Part shown: one piece after another, positions 48,301 through 58,658 of the stretch | How positions within the stretch are numbered: position 1 is the first letter of the stretch | How the letters are laid out: each line of letters opens with the position of its first letter | Source: Nymphaea colorata | Lineage: Eukaryota; Streptophyta; Magnoliopsida; Nymphaeales; Nymphaeaceae | Direction: 5' to 3' | Assembly (NCBI RefSeq): GCF_008831285.2 | Contig: NC_045147.1 | Coordinates: 12,713,427 to 12,777,426, forward strand | Length of the DNA: 64,000 bases | The notes under the pieces: generated by a model | Databases searched by the model: none | What the model was told of the DNA's origin: nothing | Seen by the model: the letters and a program-made list of their open reading frames with translations, nothing else | Translations under genes and position numbers: made by a program

Positions 48301-50650
48301 GCTAATTTACATTCTCAATCATGCTTTAAATCAAATAAATGAGGTCATTTCTTCGCCAAGTTATAGGATGTCAGGGTTGACTGTGTATAACTTAACCTGA
48401 AGCAGAAGTGCTCAGCATGAACTTCAGTCTTTGTAATTCAAAATTTCAAACTATGGGAGCTTAAGCTTCAGAAGCACTGATGCCCCTGACTGAACACCAG
48501 GCTGGATTCATCGGCGTTTGTCTTTCAATAAGGCACATAAAAAAGACCTTACATAAGATAAATGGATAATAAAAGGACAATAAGAGCTACCTGATTTTCT
48601 TACCTACCCTACCCAATGAGAGGACAAGAATTAACCTTTCTCTTTCCTTTTTTTTTTCTTTCCTAACTTTATAAAAAATGGTAGAAAGCTGCAAAGAGCA
48701 ACTGTTATACAAATAGGAAAGAGAATGTAGAGGTTAAAATAATGCAGGAAGTCAAGGACAAAAAGCATTCTCACCTTCCCAAAAAACAGTAGCTAGACAA
48801 TAATCTTGACAATAAGGACAACTCTAATAAGAACAAGAAAATAGACAAAATTGCTACTGTTATCACCAATACTGGTATAGTTATTAGCATTAATTTTTTT
48901 ACTGCTGTTCAAGCCAAGGCCACTTCTCATAATTATACAGCAGATAGAAATCCTGCTTCTCCAAACAATCTAAAAATTATACAAAAAATGGTAAATGTAT
49001 TTTAATAAGAAAATGAATATCAAGAAAGCTTGACAATAACTAAGCGACCCAACCTGAGCCTTCAGAAGAGAATTATATTTTACCACAAGCTCATTAAGCA
49101 ATAATTCAAGTTAAGATGCTTCTGGTTCAAGAACAGAATGATATATATGTCTCAATCAGACAAAAGAAAAATCAAAACAAAAGCACTCGATACCCAGTAA
49201 GACAAAATTAGAGCTCGATGGCACCCAACGAGTGCTACTGCTTCCAGATCAAGCCAGCACACACACAAGCATACAGCAAGAGCATCCAACCAACATGGGT
49301 TATGATCAACTAAAACTAAATCAAGTAAATTCAGCATCTTATCATCATTCCTATAACATACATTCTGATGCTAAACCTTGGACCAACTATGCTCTCTTTC
49401 CCCTTAAATCCTCTCAAAAGTCAAAAGACTTCCCCAGATTCCATTGTCACAGCTCCCCAGCTGGTGCTGCACCATCGACTCATCAACAAAAGCAAGTAGA
49501 TTCATCATACAATTGCATGAATATCTGTACAAATTAATTTTCCATTTTCTGAAGATGACACTAGTTAAAACCATTGAAACTGCATCATATTGACACCTCA
49601 GCATCTACTAAGCAGTGTGCGAACCATATTCTAGTTCAAGCAGCATCAAAATTTGTCCGGACAAGGTTCTCCCACATTGAAAATTCAAGTGAACAGATTA
49701 GCTTGAACATCCAAGGGTAAGTTTTCAGACATCCAAGCATAAATTACCAAAATTCTGCTAGAATCATAAGTTCTTAGTGATTACCAGACATGGCATAAAC
49801 AAGTTGCTATATTCTGGTATGTTACGAGGCTATCATACATGTTCCCTATTCAGTCATATATACATGCTCTATGCAGTCAAAGATTTTTCTTTTAATCTGC
49901 TACCAAAAACTTGTCCTCTCTAAGAAGAAGAGGACACCACTATCCCACACATAGTACGGTTAAACTGGACAATTAGGAGCCGCAATCTCTACATTCTCTG
50001 GAAATATTGATAAATTCAACAAATTTGCTCGCTGAAAATTATGACTCAAATCATTTCCCAACATTCCAGAGGACTGAAGTGGGAGAGCTGGAACATCATG
50101 AGCCAATATGAGCACCGCACATTTACACATATAATTTTCTGAAAAATAGAAAAAAAAATGGGAGATTGGGATTGTCATTGTAGCTCAAGTTCCCAATTTT
50201 ATCCCAACTTGACGGAATGTGGTTCTATTCTCAGACCACCAAAAAGTACTATTATCTAAAAGACTAGCAAGCGAAGAGATCTAACAATATCAATTACTAA
50301 ACTCAATGAGCAACGAAAACATCAAAATAAGGAAATTCCCAAGATATCCAAGTGAAAATGTATCATTAATTCTCACTAGAAATTGACGGAGTCATGGGGA
50401 AAGAGGAGGGCAAAGAGAAGATGCATAAACTAAGTGAGTGCTCAGAGACAGGTGCAAAGACAAATCATCAAGTTAAATAAATAGAGAAAGGCAAAAGAAA
50501 GAAAACGAGAGGAAATTGGCAACCGACCTTCTCAGAGATGGATTCATGGGCGACCTTGTAATCACGGTGGAGCACGTAGAAGCCGGCGGCGGAGGCTGTC
50601 GCTGCTCCGGCGAAAAAGGCGGCCAACCGAACCCTCAGAACGTAACCCAT
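39393..50650 (-). CDS. Small conserved plant protein (73 aa), 2 exons with an 11-kb intron
   Basis: Exon 1 (50650-50528) encodes 41 residues: MGYVLRVRLAAFF, a short hydrophobic Ala/Gly-rich segment (about 9-26), then HRDYKVAHESISEK. Exon 2 (39491-39393) encodes 32 residues, VQSLYESLDERISSLERLKE and an acidic tail, a likely amphipathic coiled coil. Both borders are canonical (AAG|gtcggt, ggtgcag|GTG), and the phase is 0 on both sides. The joined protein matches my recollection of a plant-wide family of roughly 70-aa membrane-anchored proteins whose helix-DYKVAH-SIS segment continues into a V-x-x-L-x-x-x-L-D-x-R-x-S-x-LE helix. I give no function. The leader is CT-rich. The 11,036-bp intron holds several transposon layers. 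The join over 11 kb is an inference from motif continuity, not from a transcript. Confidence 0.75.
40440..40690 (+). pseudogene. Copia gag fragment
   Basis: Translation around 40500-40570 gives QEKVINMQQGDKSIWDYLGE followed by LTNI, resembling the copia gag (UBN2) region. An in-frame stop follows, and further on KRILQIHYLS resembles the next conserved gag segment. It is short, stop-ridden and without LTRs. Confidence 0.5.
40692..42530 (+). pseudogene. Degenerate hAT-type transposase (BED finger, DUF659-like)
   Basis: The frame from ATG 41720 meets TAA at codon 4, then runs open to a TAA at 42238 and a TGA near 42387. It encodes a BED-type zinc finger (CSFCRKEFCG ... VKAHLLHI) at about 41877-41942. 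After the stops comes GVSIVSDGWTDTQRHPLINF at about 42393-42450, the acidic DGWTD block of plant hAT/DUF659 transposases. The C-terminal dimerisation region was not found. A GC-rich leader (40690-41000) starts with CTATGTCACACCGGTACG, like the end of the MITE at 5600. No matching right end was located, so the element is truncated. Confidence 0.75.
42530..43430. other. Unassigned AT-rich stretch inside the intron
   Basis: Short open segments with many stops and no motif firmly recognised. It may be decayed transposon sequence. Confidence 0.35.
43441..43783 (+). repeat. Diverged tandem duplication in the copia remnant, period 178 bp
   Basis: Units about 43441-43600 and 43619-43783 share cttaagtctac, ggacactctgtagctcct, ctattcattcaacc and acattgggtagaaaaaatga with many differences. 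The reading frame QPTTYHEAQKGHWVEKMN resembles the copia segment just before reverse transcriptase. The unit therefore seems to be duplicated element sequence. Confidence 0.65.
44100..44176 (+). pseudogene. Older copia reverse transcriptase fragment, cut by a younger LTR
   Basis: Translation gives KAFQLRKTLYGFKQDPN, clearly the copia A-L-Y-G-L-K-Q-S-P block, and the sequence is interrupted at 44177 by the LTR of another copia element. A possible continuation (YLFGIEVAY) appears after the nested insertion, near 46470. Confidence 0.6.
44177..44364 (+). repeat. 5' LTR of nested copia derivative, 188 bp
   Basis: It starts TGTTGAATTAGAAAGCTTTA and ends TGTAACA directly before a TGGTATCAGAG primer site. 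Its first 70 or so bases recur at 46390 as the 3' LTR. Confidence 0.8.
44441..44680 (+). repeat. Tandem duplication in the copia leader, period 121 bp
   Basis: Units 44441-44559 and 44562-44680 share tgcacag-aatcaacttga, agaact, cagcagaa, cagcacaac-type segments and aaactcccac, at roughly 80-85 percent identity by eye. A second, shorter repeat with aatctgataag and gcagccact-ttccacg follows at about 44730-44830. Confidence 0.75.
44900..44942. repeat. Perfect 16-bp inverted repeat (hairpin) in the copia leader
   Basis: The arms GGGAACCTAATCACAC (44900-44915) and GTGTGATTAGGTTCCC (44927-44942) are exact reverse complements with an 11-nt loop. The hairpin is in the leader between the primer site and the coding remnant, where packaging or dimerisation signals usually lie. 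That role is only a guess. Confidence 0.9.
45037..46385 (+). pseudogene. Copia reverse transcriptase-RNase H remnant
   Basis: Recognisable blocks in shifting frames: RYKARLVAKGYMQ (45043), VKNAF and YGDLDETVYMQQPQG (about 45195-45260), VDDIILT (about 45450), YISLIGKLLYVTMTKPHISF (45724), SRSSAESEYRAM (46035), DLNILKWTVI (about 46206, from the HIEVDCH region). There are several frameshifts and stops. It is not functional. Confidence 0.85.
46390..46470 (+). repeat. Shortened 3' LTR of nested copia derivative
   Basis: TGTTGAATTAGAAAGCTTTA and about 50 further bases match the 5' LTR start at 44177. The match breaks down after the aggggttct segment, so the LTR is truncated or internally deleted. 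Confidence 0.7.
47150..47400 (+). repeat. T-rich repeat, second copy inside the intron
   Basis: T-rich sequence with ttttcctgtttttt, tttcattcagcc, ttgactgactgaaag and gctgttc. A similar order (ttcagccgttgactg, gctgttggccag) occurs at about 39940-40090. It may be a retroelement 3' region. The family is unknown. Confidence 0.35.
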
Positions 50651-53600
50651 GCTCAACCCCCCGTATCTCACTCTCTCTCTCTCTTTCTGCCTCCCCGTCC
50701 CTCCCTCCCTCTGCGATGGAAATGGGAGGCCTTGAATGGATCGGATCTGTACTGGACTCGGGATAGCTAACGCTTGACGGTTCTGGATCCTCCAACGATT
50801 CGCATGTACGTAAGTGGGCTCGGGTCGAATCTGGATATTAGACAGTCTTACCTAATCGGATCAACTCGCCAGTCGAAATGATCCGGATCGAATTCCCGAT
50901 ACCTCTAGAAGCGGAATCTGATCTGACTGCACCTCGGACTCGATGGGAATATGTGCGTCTTTTTGCCACTTTTCAGTCAAATCAAATAAGTTTCCATATT
51001 CAGTTCTGGATTCAATGGTCGAAAAGTTTTTTCAGGTTTGGATTTATATACATTGTACAGGGCAGTTCGGCAGTAAGAATACGAATGAGTGTTACATAAA
51101 TCTACATTATAATTGGAGTCATAAAACATGTGAACAGATGTTATACCTGCAGATTTATAAAATATTGACACATTGTTCCTAATGTCAAGCGACTCCCTAA
51201 GATCCGGTTTTGATGTGGGCTTCAAAACAAAAGTTGCCCCAATCAGAAGCCATGTCTAAGAAGGACTAAACTGATGAAAGGAAAGAGGAATGAAACGTTC
51301 ATGACTTCCAGTACCACACTGTCCTTCTGGATTCATTTTTCAGACGGAGCTTTTCTGTTTCCGTTTATTGTAATTTGTAAACGAGATTAGGAAGCACAGA
51401 AATCCAAAATAAAATTTTCTCAACAACCCTATAATTGTTTGACGTTTGTTTCCTTTAAAAAAAATGTACCGAATCTTTTGCTTTCCGATGACCTTCCGGA
51501 GTTTAACGCAAGTTTGCGATGTCCAACTATTTTCAACAAAACAGTGTGTTGGTTCATTTCAGTTGAAAGTATATACAGATCTGGATATATCTGAATTGAT
51601 GTTCAATCGAATTGAACGCAAAAGTTCCATCAAACATGAAATCAGATCCGTAGGTTAAGATCAGGATACATAGCATCCAGGCACCAGGACCCTTGCAGGC
51701 TTTCATGACACAAACGATAACAGGGTCCAATATTTAAGTGCGTTTTTTCACATTGAGAACTGCAAAATTTAATGAAAACTTGGGGTTGAGCGTAGGTCGG
51801 ATTCTGCAAGTTTCCTAAAACATATCTCGCTGACCGATTAACAAAATCTTACAATCCAACATGATCTCCTCTTTTCAGGTCAAATACAAATTAACCGCTA
51901 CTGTCTTTGCTTGGGCCACCCCTGGTACGTTGAAGTCATGGCCACGTCAAGATGCTGGAAAGCTCCAACCAAGAGAACATTTCAGAGAGAAGGACGATCT
52001 CCTCTTTTTGGAAAGCAATCTTCCATACTTGGAGGACAATCTAGCTCCGTGTGGAATGCTGTGAAAATGTCTAACAGACCTCAAGATTGAAGGGACCACC
52101 TGTGGATGAGTGCACGCACGCTCATGGTTGTTTGCACTTTATACATAGCCTTCCAAGGCCAGTTATGCATTTAGGGGCGCATGCAACACCTTGGATTCAG
52201 TTTAGCCCTACGTTGCAACCTAGGAAATGCTACCACAGAATTGGAAACCCATCTTCTTTTTTAACTGCAGTTATGTTAGAGGAACATGGACAAGCATGAT
52301 GATGACATACTTGACATTTGACGGTTGAAGACGAGCATAGCAAGAGATCATGTTGTTCCTTGACAGCCTGATGATTCCAAGCAAGCACCTGAACCCACGG
52401 ACGCAGACAGTGAAAACATCCATGCGATGATTGGAAACTCATCACCGAAGGTTAAGTCCAAGTTACCGTTCCACCATGGTGGTTCCTTGGCTTCCAGATG
52501 ATGGTTAGTTTCTTGTCCGGAGACTCACTCTTATCTTAAAATACATAGCTTTTTGGCAATAAAGGACGAGGCCCATCCCATGCAGAGATTTACCTGAAGA
52601 AAACGGCCACCAAAGAAAGTGAAACGAGGAAAATTGTGAAATCCTGCTATGGTTAAATTTGGGATATTTGGACCGAATGGAAATTGTCGAAACTGAAATA
52701 AACAGAGAAAAAAGTTCCAGCAGTCCAATTTTCTCCCCTCTTCAGCAAATCATTTCGCCAGTTCATACCTCATTCCTCACGTTTAAAAGAGATGTCGCAT
52801 TAATAATTGTGTTCTACGAAGTTACGTAACTATTTATTACCTGACAACTCGGAAACAAATCAGACGTGTCGTCACAGCGACATATGTTGATGAAGCAATT
52901 AGCATAACATGGCCAACTGATATGAATATTTAGAATTGCAATCGTCCAATTAACCAGCAAAAGAATTCAGTCATGAACTATAATACCATCTGACGACTAT
53001 TAGAACTAGTTTTTGTTGTGTAAGAAAGCAACACGGAAGGATCCATTCAGTACCCGTGTTGTATATGCAGTATCAAGCAAACATCAACAAAGAATACAAT
53101 CACATTGTTTGTCCAGCTGAACAAGGTTAGCCAATCGTGTACTTGACAAGTCTCCGTTATCGCCTCATCAAAAGATGCCCGAAAAATGTTGAAAAGAAAA
53201 CTTTACACATTTTGTGTGATACAAGTGCAGCTGATGAATCAACAAAGATGAAGCCCAAAGTTACTTGACTATCACCAGGACTGGGTAACTGCCGCATCAC
53301 TAGGGCCAAAGTAAAGACCAGAAAAACTTGAACATAAAAGACTTGTTACATCAGATAGCTCCAACGGAGCTACAGGTGTAAGTGGACAGGTCGAGATCAT
53401 CTCTATATGGAAACATTCATTTGCGATGTTATCCATAGAAAAGCATTCATTCGCAATGTTACATATTGATGGTGCTAAAGCTGGCTTCTCTATACTTGAG
53501 GGAGAGATAACTGCAGGGAACAACAGGTTAACCAACACAGGCAGGTCTCCCACCCTCAAGATTGTTTTCTCCATCATCAGGAAAACAAACAAATAAATAA

Positions 53601-53839
53601 ACCAAAGTGTTTGAACATAAAAAGTCACCATTAGCATAATATTTTTCAGCAGCGAAACATCTTACTCAACCGTATACTTCCAGATGTTAATATATCTGGC
53701 TGGGAAAGGTTAGTCATAAAGGAGAGAAGCTCCTGTTTCTTTAAGTGTCATAAATGTACTGGGTATACAGCTGCAGTAAAAAATTCTTGCACACAAATTT
53801 TAGAGTGTAAAAGAAATTAAGAACCTCATTTTTAAGAAT
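50651..53839. other. Promoter side of the 73-aa gene and intergenic DNA
   Basis: 50651-50760 is GC-rich with a (CT)n tract at about 50671-50691 and is likely the 5' leader and promoter of the 73-aa gene. From 50800 to 53300 no gene is recognised. The region from about 53300 to 53839 is probably the 3' UTR of the RNA-binding protein gene. It contains a short imperfect tandem repeat at about 53400-53465. Confidence 0.4.
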
Positions 53840-56800
53840 TTAATATGGTCTGTACCTGTGGCTGCGACTGCTATCACTTCCACTGCCATGCCGCTCATCT
53901 GAGCGATTGTTCCTGCTGTTACGTTTAACAGGAGGTGGACCAATTGATGCACCAGGTGGTTGTCTGCACATTCAAATGGCATAAGATGATGAAAGTAATG
54001 GATGTCATTTTGGACCAAAATCTTCATGAATAAAACAAAATAAAATAAAGTGCACTAATATGCTTAGAATTTTAGATTTCATTCCCCATGTTAATATCAT
54101 ATGTATATGCTTACAAAAGATTAGAACAAACTCATGATCAAACTAAAGCAGCCTTCACAACTTACAATACATATCCAAGACGACCATCTGGAAGCACCAT
54201 TGGGACCATCGCCATTCCTGATGGGGTAGGGCCTCTACCATATATGAGAGGCTGATGATGGAAATGAGATTTTCACATAAGCAACATACATAAATGTTGC
54301 AAAAATAGGTAAAGGGAAAAAAAAGAAAAGTAAAATAACAAAAAAATTCAACTGGTTTTAGAGGATTAATATTCCATTAAACCTATCAATGAGGATAAAA
54401 AATAGAAGATCATGATAGAGAGAAGAGTTTCACTAAGCACCAAGGTACACCCACAACCAACCTGTCCATATCCTCCTGAACCAAACCCAGAACCAAAAGC
54501 ACCATATGGATCACCAATGAAACCATAACCACCATGCGAAGGATAGTGGGGGAGATAGCCACCAGGAGGAAATGAAGCTGTATCAGATTTTCTGTCATTT
54601 TGAGGTTTGGCCAGAGAAGCCTCAAAAATTTGGCCTGGACTTCAATTAATCAAAATTAAGTTAAGATCAACTGTATGCAGAAACTTCTTGACCAACATAA
54701 CAGAAGATAACCTGATATTACCTTCAAACTCATATTTTTCTGTCTCATTCACTGCTTTCAATGCACTCGATCTTTCTGCAAAATGTATAAATGCATGGTC
54801 CCTCTTTGTCTGACCAGGCTTAGCTGGTGGCAGGACAACTCTAGTGATCTCACCATGATGCTCAAATAGTTCTTTCAGCTTTTCTTGGGTGATACCATCT
54901 GGCAAGTTTTTAACATAAACAGTTTTCACCTGGAAATATTGGCCATAACCACGTAGAAACCTCCAGTTACTTGTTTAGAGCACAAATAAAACCAGACCCG
55001 ACATTTTTAAAACCATTAGACTCTGAAAGGAGGCAAAAAAATAGCTTGAAACAGCCAAATATAACAAGACAAAAGCAGAAGCGGAAAAAAAGAACGATGA
55101 CTACAAACAGAAACAATCGTAGGCATCAAAGCTAGTCCATATATGTAAAGGATAGACACCCCAAAGTTGATCATCAACATTATCCTAACTGTTTAGCATG
55201 ACCAATGAAAGCTGGAAATAATGAATACATATTTTACAGTTCATGTGGTGGTTCAATGGCTGGAAAATCAAAGCTTCCACAGACATGAGTTCCAGACGGT
55301 TACATGGATAGCAGATGTACGCATTAGCAATCATTCTGGTGCCTATAGTAGGTAGTCTAACAGCAAGCATTATAAGGGTGTCAAAATGGAGTATTAATGT
55401 GATAGGTTACAGAAATTAATAAATTAAGGATGAATTTCTACATGCACGAATTATGATTGTTATCCAAGCATTTGGGGTTTGTGCACACTCCCATTTACAA
55501 GTCATCATTTGCACTAGAACATGATGCCAAATGAGCACATGGATATTTGCATTCTTTCAGTAACTTACAGCTAGTTGGGAAGGGCAGATACTTTTGATAC
55601 CAAGAGACTGCCTTTTCTACCAAGTGCTATAATATAATTCAGGTATTTGCCACCTGCCCAATAGAATAGTCATGAGGATAGATGTCTCTTCCTTACCGTT
55701 GAAGATAACTTTATGGATGCCAATTCCACGTAATAAATTTACTTCAGGTGCACCATACCCTATCCTTGTATACTTGTTCCTCATATGAAAACCTGCGTAC
55801 TGCGTGGGACATGGCTTGGACACAGTAGACTTGTATTTTGCGCTATTTTTAATATATTTTGGTACTTCTGTTAGGTAATCCACATTTTATAAATATAAAT
55901 AAATATAATAAATATATGTGCTTGCTATATGTATCATATAGCCATGCAAGTTTTCTGGATATGCTTTGCTCCAGCTTCCGCACCTATAGACGAACCCATG
56001 TGACATAATAATCATAGGAATTGAGTTAAGCTGCAACTACCAGGATTGTTTGTTTTGAATTTCTGCAAATGAATCTAGTTGATCCAATAGATTTCAGTCC
56101 CTTTCCTGTTCACTATATTTCCTCCATCTAGGAAATACATAAATTCACACACACACACACCATATATATATATATACGGATGCAGGAAGGAGAGTGGAAA
56201 CATCGGCCATTTCTAGTCGTCTAAAGTGGCCACATACTACCACTACCGGTTCGTGTCCCTGGTACCAGGACTCATACCAAAACAAATAATACAGTACTGA
56301 GAAGAAAGGTAAAACACACAGCCACACACTTTCACATAGCTTACCTGAGCAGCAGCAGCAGAGTCAGTTGCATTCCTAGAGTCTGCCCAACTTACAGTTG
56401 GAGTATTGCCATCTAGTTTGAAATTTGAAGATGACATATTTTCTCTAGCATAATCAGCACACACATGATTATAATATTCAACAAATGCAAACCCACGATT
56501 ACGGTTTGAGTTCAGCGGGTCCTACAATTATTAAGTGAAAAGAATTAAGGAAACAAGTAGATGAAGACTATATAAGGGAAATGAAGCACATGGATTAAAT
56601 GCCTTCTCTACGGTTCTGCACCTTTAACAGTTCAATATTTTCAACCCCAGGGCCATGCCCCTCAACAACTTGTCCCAGATCTTCCTCTGTCCAACTCTTT
56701 GGAATATTACCAATAAAAAGCTTGTATTTAGTTTGTGATATGGAACACCTTAACTTCCTTCCCTGTGATGTCAAGCAACAAAATCAACAGACTCATCAAA

Positions 56801-57457
56801 ATAAGCCAGCAAAAGAGATTGCTAAGCACTAAGCAGTGAAACCTGCTTCACCTTCACAAGTTCTTTCTCATGAAACTCTTCAATAGCCTTTTGAGCTAAG
56901 TCTCTTGTTCGGAAAGTGACAAATGCATAACCTTTGTGATCCCCAGATGCCTTATCTTTGACCATCCTGATCTGTTAGAGATCATAAGACAAATGAAATA
57001 GAAAAAAAAAAAAAAGAAAGTCATGAGCGTTTCTCAAAAGAAGCCATTAAAGAAACCAGAATTGAAATAAAAAAACAACCTCAACAACTTCACCAATACG
57101 TTCACAATGTTCCCCCAGCTGAGCTTCTGTAAAATCTCGGGGCAACCCCCCAATAAACACTTCACAACCATGAGGTGGGAGTGCCAAGAGCTCAGCATGC
57201 TTCTGCCTCTTTATCTCATCTTCCTTAATCTCCAATTCTTTTCTCGGGCTAGAGCTTACATCAGTGCCCTCATTAGCCTCTCTGATGTCTGCTTCACTGT
57301 AAGCTTCTGTTTCATTGATTTCATCTAAAGGCTCCACGGGACCAAATTCTTCAGCCTCAACCTCATCATCATCAATGTCTTCAACTTCATTGTCACCTTC
57401 AATATCTACATGTTCTGCCAGCTCCTCACCCATGTTGATGCCTCCAGCCCTCACCAT
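53840..57457 (-). CDS. hnRNP Q/R-like protein with three RRMs (LIF2-like), 8 exons
   Basis: Exons (high to low): 57457-57080, 56971-56852, 56762-56622, 56521-56345, 54929-54722, 54634-54462, 54251-54166, 53963-53840; 468 aa. All borders are GT-AG and phases agree. An acidic N-terminus (about residues 15-85) precedes RRM1 (98-175; VFIGGL, KGYAFVTF), RRM2 (180-255; LFIGNI, RGFAFVEY) and RRM3 (274-350; VYVKNL, RDHAFIHF). The C-terminus is Gly/Tyr/Pro-rich with an IYGRG-MVPMVLPDGR-GYVL motif and ends in RYRPY. The order and these motifs match plant LIF2 and related hnRNP Q proteins. LIF2 partners the Polycomb protein LHP1 and acts in the nucleus on RNA and transcription. An alternative donor 9 bases downstream of exon 2 would add three residues. 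A ttttag acceptor four bases before the ATG suggests an upstream 5' UTR exon. Confidence 0.93.
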
Positions 57458-57566
57458 GGTACTAAAAATTTAATAACTGTAGAAACTACCACCATGAGTT
57501 TCACAAACATTCACAAATTGGGAAAAATATAATAAAGGCCAAAAGTGAAGAAACTCCAAAAAACAT

Positions 57567-58283
57567 TTGCAGAATAAGAAGAACTAGCAGTTGGATGCAC
57601 CCACTAGAATGGTCAGCTACTAATCGATATAACAATGTGATCAATAAGACAAAATCCCTATCTATCTCCATTTCTGGATAAGCTGGATACATCAGGAACC
57701 TATGCTTAAGGGGCTTGTGGAATCTGAGGCAACCGCTTATCTAGAAAACCATGAAAATTGGGATCTTGTCTACCATGCCATATTTCAATCTCTAAACATG
57801 TTCTGATTATCTGTTTTCACATGAGTGCACCCAAACGAACATATACTCATCCAGAAAAGCGAAAACATGTAGAATACCACTATTCTGAACAATGCAATAC
57901 CTGGATTCCTGTTTTCCCAGTATGTGGACACAGAGAAAGAATGTGCAAAGGATGTTCTTATTCATCTGAAAAGGCAAGATAAGAAACAAGACTCAAGGTG
58001 TGTGTTCCTAATTTGTCCGGAAAAGGCAAAGATAAAATGTGAACTTGCAATGAGCCTAAAAATGCAACCTCCAAAAAATTCCAGTTTTGAGGACTAAAAG
58101 GCAGAAAGCTAACCGAAAGAATACAACAACCTCTAACCTGGGACAGAAAAGGTTCAACTATGTTTCATTGTTCAAGGACTTGAAACAATAAATTTGTCAC
58201 CTTACTTGAGAAATATAAACGGGGAAGTGAAAAGAAAAAACGGAAGTGATGGAAATAATGAGGAATGGAGAGACAAAGATTCC
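57567..58283. repeat. Direct repeat copy 1, upstream of the RRM gene
   Basis: Aligns by eye, in order and orientation, with 60283-60954. Shared blocks include tagaatggtca, gatataacaat, tatctatctccatttctgga, catgttctgatt, gttttcccagta, caaggact, ccaccttacttgagaaa-type sequence and gaagtgatggaaataatgag. The copies are diverged but collinear over about 0.7 kb. They bracket the UGT gene. Confidence 0.85.
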
Positions 58284-58658
58284 ATGTACAAAGAAAACAG
58301 TTGATCTGCTCAAGGTTCAATATTATATGTTTCAAACAAATATGACAGGTTCAATAATGCTCAAGTCCCGCATAATCCAGCACTGCAGCTCTCTCTCTCT
58401 CTCTTTTCAAGTGAGTTGAAGAAAACTTGAACGAGGACCTAACCCAGCATACACATCTTTGGCTCCAGCTTTACAATTTACCAATCTTCTTGTAGATAAA
58501 CATAAACACCAAAAGAGACATTGGCAGATTTCCTGCTCTAAGGAATCACAGGCATTACACATCTATTAATAAGTATTTTTATCTTTAAAACATCTATAGA
58601 TCCTTAAATAATATAGTCATTTTTTATGTCTACAAGAATCTACATATGAGAAAAGCCA
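58284..58658. other. 3' flank of the UGT gene
   Basis: AT-rich with a (CT)n tract at about 58389-58409. It probably contains the UGT 3' UTR. It is not part of the flanking repeat. Confidence 0.5.

Larger units (their letters stand above)
39492..50527 (-). other. 11-kb transposon-filled intron of the 73-aa gene
   Basis: Between the two exons lie, in order, a T-rich repeat (about 39940-40320), a copia gag fragment, a degenerate hAT element, a copia remnant, a nested copia deletion derivative, a second copy of the T-rich repeat (about 47150-47400), and about 3 kb of AT-rich DNA (47400-50500) with nothing recognisable. Confidence 0.7.

Noticed and set aside
53272-53637. 121-codon minus-strand frame after the RRM gene
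   Set aside because: It lies in the probable 3' UTR and no domain is seen.
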